From: CAYLLT01 sp964591605
GTDB taxonomy: Bacteria > Planctomycetota > Phycisphaerae > UBA1845 > PWPN01
Direction: 5' to 3'
Assembly: GCA_964591605.1 (NCBI GenBank)
Contig: CAZQEN010000017.1
Coordinates: forward strand, 1 to 42,084
DNA: 42,084 bases
The position numbers and the translations under genes were made by a program. Position 1 is the first letter of the stretch. Each line of letters begins with the position of its first letter. Positions 19,386 to 26,591 of the stretch are shown here, piece after piece. The notes under the pieces were generated by a model that saw nothing but the letters and a program-made list of their open reading frames with translations, did no database searches and was not told the origin of the DNA.

Positions 19386-20600
19386 CTACCTTCCCGCCTG
19401 TGCGGCCATGTCGAACATCGGCAGAAACAGCGAGATCGCCGCCGAGCCGACGATACTCCCCATCACCAGCAGCATGATGGGCTCGATCAGCCGCGTCAGG
19501 GACGCCAGCACCTGCGCGTTCTCCTCCTCCAGGCACCCCGCCACGAACAGCAGCGCGTCGGCCAGTTTTCCACTCTCCTCGCCGGTGGCGATCGCCGCGG
19601 CGAACGTGCGCGGCATGAGCCAGGTCGACTTGAGCGGAGGCCCGATCGATTCCCCCTGCGTGATTGCCTGCCGCAGATCCGCCAGCAGCTCCTGAAAATC
19701 CAGGCTGCTCGTGCTCTGGCGCGTCAGCTCCACCGCCTCCACCAGGCCCACCTTGCTGTCGAGCAACTGGCCCCAGATCCGGCAGAGCTGCGCGAGGATC
19801 ACGTTCCGCACCACCAGGCCGAAGAGGGGCACGCGAACCGTGAACCGCGACCAGGCCCGCCGCCCCTGCTCGCTCCGCATGAACATCACCAGGCCGGTCA
19901 CGATGATCGTCAGCAGCGACAGCACCAGGATGCCGTGCTGGCGCGACCACGTCGCCGAATGGATCATGAGCGCCGTGGTCGGCGGCAGATCGACCCCCAT
20001 CGTCTCGAACATCTCCGCGAACCGCGGCAAGATGAACGTGAACAGGGCCACGATGACGCCCAGGCACATCAGCATCAGCACGGCCGGGTAGGTCAGGGCC
20101 CCGATCACCTTGTTGCGGATGTCCTGCTGCTGGCGGGTGAGCGCCGCCAGCCGTTCGAAGGCCAGACCCAGGTTGCCCGAGGCCTCGCCCGCCGCCACCA
20201 TGTTCGCGTAAACCGCCGGAAACAGCCGCGGAAACTGGCCCAGGGCGACGCTCAGCGGGCGCCCCTCTTCCACGTCGATCCGGATCGACTGCAGCACTTT
20301 TCGCCACCGCGGCCGCATGGTCTGTGACTCGATCGCATCGATCGCCTGCACCACCCGGGCCCCGCTCCGCAGCAGCATCGACATCTGCTGGGTGAAGAAG
20401 ATCACGTCCTTGAGCTTGCCGCCCGGCTTCACGTCGTGGCGCAGGACCGGAATCTCGCCCGGCTGGTCCTCCGCGTCCAGGCGCGTGACGAACATGCCCT
20501 TTTCGCGCAGGAGCTCTGCGGCGTGCTGGAGACTCGTCGCCTCGACGGTGCTGCTGACCGTCGCACCCTTCGCGTCAATGGCCTGGTACCGGAACGCCAA
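19386..20600 (-). CDS. PilC/GspF inner-membrane platform protein
   Basis: This is the polytopic platform of type IV pilus and type II secretion machines. It has two GspF domains: MSMLLRSGARVVQAIDAIES with RLAALTRQQQDIRNKVIGAL, and LCRIWGQLLDSKVGLVEAVE with FAAAIATGEESGKLADALLF. Three transmembrane regions are visible (AVLMLMCLGVIVALFTFILP, GILVLSLLTIIVTGLVMFM, and IEPIMLLVMGSIVGSAAISL). TTG 20600 is preferred: the protein then starts xAFRYQAIDAKG, the normal GspF beginning, with GGAG eight bases upstream. The GTG at 20642 adds 14 residues encoded by repeat sequence (heptad element 3). The product is 404 aa from TTG. Confidence 0.93.
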   Translation of the reverse strand: MAFRYQAIDAKGATVSSTVEATSLQHAAELLREKGMFVTRLDAEDQPGEIPVLRHDVKPGGKLKDVIFFTQQMSMLLRSGARVVQAIDAIESQTMRPRWRKVLQSIRIDVEEGRPLSVALGQFPRLFPAVYANMVAAGEASGNLGLAFERLAALTRQQQDIRNKVIGALTYPAVLMLMCLGVIVALFTFILPRFAEMFETMGVDLPPTTALMIHSATWSRQHGILVLSLLTIIVTGLVMFMRSEQGRRAWSRFTVRVPLFGLVVRNVILAQLCRIWGQLLDSKVGLVEAVELTRQSTSSLDFQELLADLRQAITQGESIGPPLKSTWLMPRTFAAAIATGEESGKLADALLFVAGCLEEENAQVLASLTRLIEPIMLLVMGSIVGSAAISLFLPMFDMAAQAGR

Positions 20601-20690
20601 ACGAGGATCTCCGACTTTGTCCGTGGTCCGTTGTAGGGCCACTTGTCCACTGGTCTTTTACGACCTCTAGTGCCGTTTTCGGTCACACAC

Positions 20691-20744
20691 TTTCGGATGT
20701 CTCGCGCTAGGCCCGGCTTTCGGATGTCTCGCGCTAGGCCCGGC
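20691..20744. repeat. Perfect 27-bp tandem duplication
   Basis: Bases 20691-20717 and 20718-20744 are identical and adjacent, running from TTTCGGATGT to GGCCCGGC. Each copy ends in GCGCTAGGCCCGGC, which is repeated in inverted form at 20897-20910. Confidence 0.9.
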
Positions 20745-20910
20745 CTTCAGGCCGGGTTTGACGTCGCCGTCATGGCTGAGCCCGCTTCAGCGGGCTTTTC
20801 ATCCTGCTTGAGCACCCATCGGCGTGCTGAAGCCGGATGAGAATCCCGGTAAACCGGGATCGGGTGACGTTTGACACTCGATAACCCGGCATGAATGCCG
20901 GGCCTAGCGC
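20739..20910. repeat. Hairpin cluster with 14-bp inverted ends
   Basis: Successive stems: CCCGGCCT/AGGCCGGG (20739-20756, loop 2), GCCCGCT/AGCGGGC (20780-20795) followed by TTTT, AGCAC/GTGCT (near 20811-20828), ATCCCGGT/ACCGGGAT (20843-20860) and CCCGGCAT/ATGCCGGG (20885-20902). The right end GCCGGGCCTAGCGC (20897-20910) is the inverse of 20704-20717 and 20731-20744. The element resembles a composite of REP-like units. Confidence 0.7.
20780..20799 (+). terminator. Intrinsic-terminator-like hairpin
   Basis: A 7-bp GC stem GCCCGCT/AGCGGGC with a short loop is followed by TTTT in the plus direction. The flanking genes are on the minus strand, so a plus-strand role is uncertain. Confidence 0.35.
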
Positions 20911-20995
20911 CGGCAGAACGAAACCCCCAAATCGAAAGCGGCACTGCCACAGACCAATGGACCCATTCTCCCGACCACGGACTACGGACTCATCT

Positions 20996-22762
20996 CTATA
21001 CCGTCACCAACTCCTCCGCCGCCGGTCGGGCCGGGCGCTTTTCGGCGCGGATGCTTCCCTTTGTTTCCATGTGCGTCACGCGCAGGACCTCTTCGAGCGT
21101 GCTCTTGCCCTCCTCGACGATCCGCAGACCCTCGCGCCGCAGGTCGTCATGGCCCTTGCTGCGCAGGTACCGCCGGATGTCCTGCTCCGTCTCCCGCGAG
21201 TGGAGCATGGATCGCAGCTCGTCGTCCATCTCCATGACTTCGTAGATGCCGGTGCGTCCGCGGAAGCCCGAATCGTGACACTGCAGGCAGCCCTCGCCCC
21301 GCTGAAACGCGCGCGGCCGCGAATCGCTCCAGCCCGCCTGAGCCAGCACCGCCGGCGGCGGGTAGTACGACGTCTTGCAGCTCGGGCAGATCGTGCGGGC
21401 CAGGCGCTGCGCGATGATCCCGTTGAGCGCCGACGCCACCAGGTAATGCTCGACGCCCATGTCGATCAGCCGCGTCACCGAGCTCGGGCAGTCATTGGTG
21501 TGCAGCGTGCTGAGCACCATGTGCCCGGTCAGGGCCGCCTGGATCGCCACCCGCGCCGTGTCCGTATCGCGGATCTCACCCACCATGATCACGTCGGGGT
21601 CCTGGCGCAGGATCGAGCGAAGGGCCCGAGAGAACGTCAGCCCCACCGGGTCATTGACCTGGATCTGGTTGATCATGTCGAGCTGGTATTCGACCGGGTC
21701 CTCGACGGTGACGATGTTGCGCTCCACCGTGCGCAGCAGATCCAGCGCCGAATACAGCGTCGTCGTCTTGCCGCTGCCCGTCGGCCCGGTGACCAGGACG
21801 ATCCCGTGCGGCCGCAGCAGCATCCGGCGGAACACTTCCAGCGTGTCCTGCCGGAAGCCCAGCTTCTCGAACTCGGTGTTGAGCGCGGACTTGTCCAGGA
21901 TGCGCAGCACGATCTTCTCGCCCAGGATGGTGGGCATCGACGAGACGCGCAGGTCGATCTCGCGGCCCTCGGCCACGATGTGCACGCGCCCTTCCTGGGG
22001 CAGGCGCTTCTCGGCGATGTCCATCTTGCCGATGACTTTGACGCGCGAAATGATCGCCGCGTGCATGCCCGCCGGCGGGCTCATCAGCTCGCGCAGCACG
22101 CCGTCGATGCGGTAGCGGATGCGCGTCTTCTTGCGGTCGGGCTCGATGTGGATGTCGCTCGCTCCGTCGCGGATGGCCGACAGCAGGGCCAGGTTCACCA
22201 GGTTGATGATCGGGCTGCCCTCGACCATGCGGTCGAGGTTCGTGACCACCGCCTCTTCGACGCTCTCCTTCTCGACGACCTCGACGTCGCTCTCCTTGAG
22301 CGAGACGAGGAACTCGTCGACCGCGACCTCCTCCGAATGGTACTTGGCGGCAAACTCCCTGATGTTGCTTTCGAGGGCCAGGATCGGCGTGATCTCACAG
22401 CCCGTGATGGCCGCGAGGCGGTCGATGGCCGGAAGATTCTGCGGCTCCGCCATCGCGGCAATGATGCGGCCCCGGACCTTGAACAGCGGAAGCACCTTCA
22501 GGCGCTCCGCCTCGTCCCGGTCGATGAGCCGGGCCACCACCGGATCGATGAGCCCGTGGCGCAGGTAGGTGCCCGGCACGCCGAGCTTGGCGGCCAGCGT
22601 CTTGACCAGCGTGGTCTGCGAGAGGATGCCCAGGTTGACCAGCGTCTCCCCGAGCTTCTCACCGGTCTGTTTCTGGGCGGACAGCGCGCGGCCGAGGTCC
22701 TCCTCCGTGATATGTCCCGCGGAGACGAGCACCTCGCCCAGCTTGTATCCAGCCTGAAGCAT
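20996..22762 (-). CDS. PilB/GspE assembly ATPase
   Basis: This is the hexameric secretion/pilus extension ATPase. The N-terminal MshEN-type domain (KLGEVLVSAGHITEEDLGRA) lies before residue 160; such domains bind c-di-GMP in several homologues. The motor domain has Walker A GPTGSGKTTT (about 335-344), the Asp box, Walker B DPDVIMVGEIRD, the His box STLHTND and a zinc-binding tetracysteine (CPSCK and CLQCHDSGFRGR). The start is ATG 22762; TTG 22774 would add four residues. It is 588 aa, a normal length. The first gene of the machinery proper, it follows three c-di-GMP/STAS-type signalling genes, which fits control of the motor by second messenger. It could serve a pilus or a type II system. 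Confidence 0.95.
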   Translation of the reverse strand: MLQAGYKLGEVLVSAGHITEEDLGRALSAQKQTGEKLGETLVNLGILSQTTLVKTLAAKLGVPGTYLRHGLIDPVVARLIDRDEAERLKVLPLFKVRGRIIAAMAEPQNLPAIDRLAAITGCEITPILALESNIREFAAKYHSEEVAVDEFLVSLKESDVEVVEKESVEEAVVTNLDRMVEGSPIINLVNLALLSAIRDGASDIHIEPDRKKTRIRYRIDGVLRELMSPPAGMHAAIISRVKVIGKMDIAEKRLPQEGRVHIVAEGREIDLRVSSMPTILGEKIVLRILDKSALNTEFEKLGFRQDTLEVFRRMLLRPHGIVLVTGPTGSGKTTTLYSALDLLRTVERNIVTVEDPVEYQLDMINQIQVNDPVGLTFSRALRSILRQDPDVIMVGEIRDTDTARVAIQAALTGHMVLSTLHTNDCPSSVTRLIDMGVEHYLVASALNGIIAQRLARTICPSCKTSYYPPPAVLAQAGWSDSRPRAFQRGEGCLQCHDSGFRGRTGIYEVMEMDDELRSMLHSRETEQDIRRYLRSKGHDDLRREGLRIVEEGKSTLEEVLRVTHMETKGSIRAEKRPARPAAEELVTV

Positions 22763-22775
22763 GGATCTGCTCAAG

Positions 22776-22856
22776 GTCGAAAGTCAAAGTCGAAAGTCGA
22801 AAAGGGGCGGCGGCGGGTTCCCGGCTTTCGACTTTCGATTTTCGATTCTCGACTTT
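22776..22856. repeat. Paired heptad-repeat element 4 (TTTCGAC-like)
   Basis: The left arm 22776-22803 and right arm 22825-22856 are runs of TTTCGAC/TTTCGAT units in opposite orientation around a GC-rich loop of about 21 nt. The right arm overlaps the TAA stop codon of the STAS gene (22855-22857), so the element begins exactly at that stop. It makes up the whole STAS-gspE gap. The same heptad occurs inside a gene at 38749-38783. Confidence 0.85.
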
Positions 22857-23190
22857 ACAGGAAACTCCTCACCGCACTCTCCGCCGAATCGAACAGATCC
22901 AGGTCCGGCGAAATCCCGGTCAACTCGAAGATCTCGCGGCACAACTCAGGCACCGCGGCCAGCTTGAGCGTCTGCCCCGCCTCGCGCTGCCGGTCGGCCA
23001 GGTCCCAGAGGGCCTCGATGCCGCTGCTGTCCAGGAACGGCACCTGGGACAACTCCAGGACGATCCGTCCGTTCGTCTTTCGGCGGAAATCCTCCACCGC
23101 GGTCACGAACTCGTTCACCTCGCCGCCGGAAACCGCCGCCCGCGGCGAGAGCACCAGGACGCTGCCCATTTTCTGTGATTCGATCTTCAT
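22855..23190 (-). CDS. STAS-domain anti-anti-sigma-like protein
   Basis: The 111-aa single-domain STAS protein has the conserved phosphorylation loop PFLDSSGIEAL with Ser55 equivalent to Ser58 of SpoIIAA, preceded by IVLELSQV. Such proteins act in partner-switching with HPK kinases and PP2C phosphatases; neither partner is encoded nearby. ATG 23190 overlaps the stop of the GGDEF-like gene (ATGA), so the two are coupled. ATG 23190 is preferred over the longer frame since the STAS fold begins MKIESQKMGSVLVLSP. A role downstream of the kinase/regulator pair is inferred. Confidence 0.9.
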   Translation of the reverse strand: MKIESQKMGSVLVLSPRAAVSGGEVNEFVTAVEDFRRKTNGRIVLELSQVPFLDSSGIEALWDLADRQREAGQTLKLAAVPELCREIFELTGISPDLDLFDSAESAVRSFL

Positions 23191-24563
23191 CCCGCCGCCC
23201 CTGCGGCCAGCGCCGCGGATCGGGCCGCCGCTCCGCTCGCCGCCAGGTCGGCCTGGTCGGCCCGCGCCTGTTGCAGCGCGTCGCACGCCCGCCCCAGGAG
23301 GCGATCGAAATCCGCCCGGTGGTCGGCCGCCAGCCCGCAGCGGACTCCGACCGAAGACGCGAGGACGGGATCACCCTGCGCCACCACCTCCCGCACCGCC
23401 GCCAGCACCTTCCGGGCGATCAGCTCGCCCAGGGCCAGATCCAGCCGCCGCATCACCACCACAAAGCGGTCATCGCTGAACCGCCCGATCACGTCGTCGC
23501 TCCGCAGCCGCCGGCGCAGCGTCCGGCCGACCTGCTGCATCAGCCAGTTCTGCAGATCCCACTGGTGCCCGTCGTCCAGCCGCCGCAGCCCTTCAATCGC
23601 CAAGGCCATCAGGACGACCGGCTCCCCCTCCTGCGCCGCCTCCGCGAGCACGCGCTCGGCCTGATCCGTCAGATCGGCCCGGTTCAACACGCCGCTCGCC
23701 CGGTCCGTCCGCAGGGCGGACTCCAGCTCGACGCCCTGCTGCACGCGCAGCCAGCACAATTCGAGCACCCTCCCCGCGAGACCCAGCACCTCCTCGCTCT
23801 GCCAGTCGGGTGACGCGAAGTCGGCCGCCACGATCAATCCGCGCGTTTGCCCGCCGTCACGGATCGGCAGCAGCCATCGCGGAGGCTCCTCGATGGTGCC
23901 GGCCGCCCCGGCCTCGGCCGAATCGCCCGAGAGCTGCCGCATGAGCTCGCCGCTCGCGGCGGCCCCGCGCACGAACATGCGTCCCGAATCCACCACGTGC
24001 TCCACCAGCGGGCGCCACGCGCCGCCCGGGGTCACCGCATCGTCGAGGTCATCGGCCAGTGAGAACAGCCGGCGGTCTCCGGGATGAACGTGGAAACACC
24101 GCGGACGCCGGGCTCCCGCGAGCTGCTGGAGCGTGTCGCGCACCCAGCGGTCGAACGCCGGCCAGGGCTCCTGGTCGTCGCGGGCCCGCCACCAGGCCCC
24201 GAACGCATCCAGAAGCTGGGTCAGCGCCCGGCTTGGGTCAAGCCCCTCGCCGGAGGACGCCACAGTAGCTGCACTCTGAACATTTGCCTGCCCGCCGGTC
24301 CCGCTGCGCGCTCGTCGGCACTGCGCGCCGGCTGCGGCACGATCCCCTGCCGCCGCCCCGGCGTCCGCCCGCCCGTCCGGCGCCGCCGCGGCCCGGCTGT
24401 ACCGAAGCAGCAGCACCGCCGTCGCCGCCAGGCCCATGCCCAGCACCGCCACGCCGAGCACCATGGCCACCGGCGAGACCCCCGACAGCTTGAGCATCAC
24501 CGCTCCCAGCAGCATGACCACCACGCTCAGGAGCATGGGTGATGATGAAGGCCCGCGGTTCAT
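23187..24563 (-). CDS. Membrane protein with degenerate GGDEF domain
   Basis: The 458-aa protein has two N-terminal transmembrane helices (LLSVVVMLLGAVMLKLSGV and VAMVLGVAVLGMGLAATAVL), a GAF-like middle domain (about 130-290, WLLPIRDGGQTRGLIVAADF) and a C-terminal GGDEF-type domain (TDRASGVLNRADLTDQAERV onwards). The signature is SDDRF instead of GGDEF, so diguanylate cyclase activity is unlikely; it may bind GTP or c-di-GMP, or act as a scaffold. ATG 24563 overlaps the stop of the HD-GYP gene and its own stop overlaps the STAS start, both as ATGA. It probably signals together with those two. Confidence 0.82.
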   Translation of the reverse strand: MNRGPSSSPMLLSVVVMLLGAVMLKLSGVSPVAMVLGVAVLGMGLAATAVLLLRYSRAAAAPDGRADAGAAAGDRAAAGAQCRRARSGTGGQANVQSAATVASSGEGLDPSRALTQLLDAFGAWWRARDDQEPWPAFDRWVRDTLQQLAGARRPRCFHVHPGDRRLFSLADDLDDAVTPGGAWRPLVEHVVDSGRMFVRGAAASGELMRQLSGDSAEAGAAGTIEEPPRWLLPIRDGGQTRGLIVAADFASPDWQSEEVLGLAGRVLELCWLRVQQGVELESALRTDRASGVLNRADLTDQAERVLAEAAQEGEPVVLMALAIEGLRRLDDGHQWDLQNWLMQQVGRTLRRRLRSDDVIGRFSDDRFVVVMRRLDLALGELIARKVLAAVREVVAQGDPVLASSVGVRCGLAADHRADFDRLLGRACDALQQARADQADLAASGAAARSAALAAGAAG

Positions 24564-26110
24564 GCCTCTCCCTCCTGCTCGGAGCCGAACCAGCGCTTGA
24601 GCTGTTCGGGGTGACTCTTGGGCAGCAGTGCCCACGCCTTGAGAAACTGGTCGACGATCTGGGCGTCGAGCTTCGTGCCTGCATCCTTCCGGAGGATCTC
24701 GATGGCCCGGTCCACGTTGTACGCCTGGCGATACGACCGCGTCGAGGTCAGGGCGTCGAACACGTCCACCACGTGAATGATGCGGGCCATCAGCGGGATC
24801 TCGTCACCCTTGAGCCCGCAGGGGTATCCGCTTCCATCCGGATTTTCGTGATGGTAGAGCACCGCGTCCAGCACCGGCTCGAGCGACGCCACCGGCCGCA
24901 GCACCTCGAAGCTCCGCGAGGGATGCTCCTTGATCAGCGCGAACTCCTCGTCGCTGAGCCGCCCGGGCTTGTTGAGCACGTGCTCGGGAATCCCGATCTT
25001 GCCCACGTCGTGCAGCAGCCCCGCCCACTCGAGTTCCTGAAGGTGCCGCGCCGGCATCCCCATGTACTGCCCGGTGATCTTGGCCAGAAAGCCCACGCGC
25101 TCCGAGTGCCCGTAGGTGTAGTTGTCCTTCTGATCGATCGCGTTCACCAGCGCCCGCACCGCCTCGAAGCTGGTCCGCTTGAGCTGCTCCACCAGCCGCA
25201 GGTTGCTCAGAATGTTGCTGCCGTAGGTCAGCGCCGAATCCAGAACAAGCATGTCGCCGGCGACAAACGGCGCCCGGCGCCGGACGATGCCCACCACGTC
25301 GAAACTGCTGTCCCCGCTGGTGAGCGGCCCCCACAGCGAAGTGCCGTGGCCCGTCCGATCGTGATGCGCCTCCACCGCGGACACCAGGACCCGCCGCGAT
25401 TTCTGCAGGCGGCCCAGGACCACCGGGTACTCCGGCGGCAACTGGATTTCCTGGGCGTGCGGATCGCTCCGCACCTCCTCGCCTGGCGGGCTGCGCCATC
25501 CCGACCGGAGCCGGCCGCTGCGCAGCACCTCCCTGGCTTCACCCGTGGTGGCGACGAAATACACCGCGTCGGCGTCAAACAGGTGCTGCAGCTTCACCAG
25601 CAGCTTGCGGCGCACCTCTTCCGCGTCGTTGAGCACCGCGATCTCGGCGCTTACGTCGAAAATCAGGTTGATCTGCTCGTAGCTGCGCAGCACCTCGTCG
25701 GCCAGGCCGCGGTTTTCCTGATCCAGTTTGCACTTCTCGATCGCCGCCTCCTGCAGCGCGGAGATGGCCCCTTCCATCTGCGGCCCCTGCGGTCCTTCCA
25801 GAACCGGCCGCAGCACCAGCACATCCGGCGACTCCTCCTCCTGCGGGCACAGCAGCGACACCCCGTAACCCTGATCGCACACCGGCGGCGCCGCCTCCAT
25901 CCGGGACGCGGCATCGCCTTCGCGGCGGGCCAGGGCCTGCACCAGCGGGCACCCGTTGTCGGCCGCCCGCCCGCTCTCGCCGCTCAGGCAGTGCTTCAGG
26001 CATGCCGCGGGCGGCTGAGTGATCCCGGGGCCGAAAACCCCCACCGACCACTCCGCCCCCGTTCCCGCACCCCGGTCCAGGACGCTCTGTTGTGTGCCGT
26101 CATGAGACAT
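24560..26110 (-). CDS. GAF/HD-GYP phosphodiesterase-like protein with N-terminal Cys cluster
   Basis: The 516-aa protein carries a GAF domain (about 150-310, LFDADAVYFVATTGEAREVL) and a complete HD-GYP domain: LLHDVGKIGIPEHVLNKPGR with the metal-binding HD, and HHENPDGSGYP matching the GYP motif. HD-GYP proteins degrade c-di-GMP to GMP. The N-terminus has five Cys (37, 41, 54, 78, 88) that could bind metal or a cluster, in a region I do not recognise. It begins nine bases after the response-regulator stop and ends with an ATGA overlap into the degenerate GGDEF gene. With no active cyclase beside it, it may be the enzyme that sets local c-di-GMP for the pilus motor. Confidence 0.92.
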   Translation of the reverse strand: MSHDGTQQSVLDRGAGTGAEWSVGVFGPGITQPPAACLKHCLSGESGRAADNGCPLVQALARREGDAASRMEAAPPVCDQGYGVSLLCPQEEESPDVLVLRPVLEGPQGPQMEGAISALQEAAIEKCKLDQENRGLADEVLRSYEQINLIFDVSAEIAVLNDAEEVRRKLLVKLQHLFDADAVYFVATTGEAREVLRSGRLRSGWRSPPGEEVRSDPHAQEIQLPPEYPVVLGRLQKSRRVLVSAVEAHHDRTGHGTSLWGPLTSGDSSFDVVGIVRRRAPFVAGDMLVLDSALTYGSNILSNLRLVEQLKRTSFEAVRALVNAIDQKDNYTYGHSERVGFLAKITGQYMGMPARHLQELEWAGLLHDVGKIGIPEHVLNKPGRLSDEEFALIKEHPSRSFEVLRPVASLEPVLDAVLYHHENPDGSGYPCGLKGDEIPLMARIIHVVDVFDALTSTRSYRQAYNVDRAIEILRKDAGTKLDAQIVDQFLKAWALLPKSHPEQLKRWFGSEQEGEA

Positions 26111-26119
26111 AGTGAACGG

Positions 26120-26518
26120 TCAGCGGCCCGCCACCGCTTCCCCCTCCTTTTCATAGCTGGATTCGAGTGCCGTCTGCACCGCCTCCGTCAGATGCATCGG
26201 GCTGAACGGCTTGGGATGCACGACCGCCCCGAGCCGCGACGCATGGGCCTCGATCTCCATCTGGTCGCAACGGGAGGTCAGCACGATCGCCTGGTGCGCG
26301 AGCAGGTTCTCCGCCCGTACCGCCTCGAGCAGATCCAGCCCGTCCATCAGCGGCATGTTGACGTCGGTGATCAGCAGATCGGGCGCCTCGGAGCGGATCA
26401 ACTCCAGGGCCTTCTTCCCGTTTTCGGCCAGGATCACCTGGTGCCCGCCGCGCTCCAGCCAGAGCGTGATGACGCGGCTGATATGGCGGTCGTCTTCCGC
26501 TACGACAATCTTGGCCAT
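26120..26518 (-). CDS. Single-domain response regulator (CheY-like)
   Basis: The 132-aa receiver domain stands alone, with no output domain. The acidic pair Asp9/Asp10, phospho-acceptor Asp52 (LLITDVNMPLMDG), switch Thr (IVLTSR) and Lys (VHPKPFSP) are all present. ATG 26518 is chosen, with GGAGAGG upstream. It lies between the histidine kinase (74 nt upstream) and the HD-GYP protein, so it is the likely phosphorylation target of the kinase and acts by protein contact, perhaps on the HD-GYP or GGDEF-like protein. Confidence 0.95.
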   Translation of the reverse strand: MAKIVVAEDDRHISRVITLWLERGGHQVILAENGKKALELIRSEAPDLLITDVNMPLMDGLDLLEAVRAENLLAHQAIVLTSRCDQMEIEAHASRLGAVVHPKPFSPMHLTEAVQTALESSYEKEGEAVAGR

Positions 26519-26591
26519 GACATCCTCTCCAACACGGCCGGGACCCGGCTCCGGTGCAGCCTCCGGACTCACGCAGTCCGCCGGGCCCCCT

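Larger units (their letters stand above)
20617..20992. repeat. Paired heptad-repeat element 3 (TTGTCCG-like), outer arms
   Basis: The left arm 20617-20656 holds TTGTCCG, TGGTCCG, TTGTAGG and, after a break, TTGTCCA/CTGGTC units. The right arm 20951-20990 is the reverse complement of a similar run. GTCCGTGGTC and GTCCAYTGGTC are shared between arms. The right arm ends about five bases from the gspE stop codon. About 300 nt of palindromes lie between the arms. This fills the 395-nt gap between gspE and gspF; no gene is present there. Confidence 0.65.

Noticed and set aside
19281..20307. Upstream part of the 717-codon minus frame that contains pilM
   Set aside because: The upstream 340 codons overlap gspF in another frame; pilM proper starts at 19278.
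20780..20799. Strong intrinsic terminator for the pil operon
   Set aside because: The T-run is on the plus strand, opposite to the direction of the flanking genes, so it cannot be called a terminator of that operon with confidence.
20891..23479. 862-aa open frame on the plus strand
   Set aside because: Antisense to gspE and the STAS gene and crosses repeat elements; no domain.
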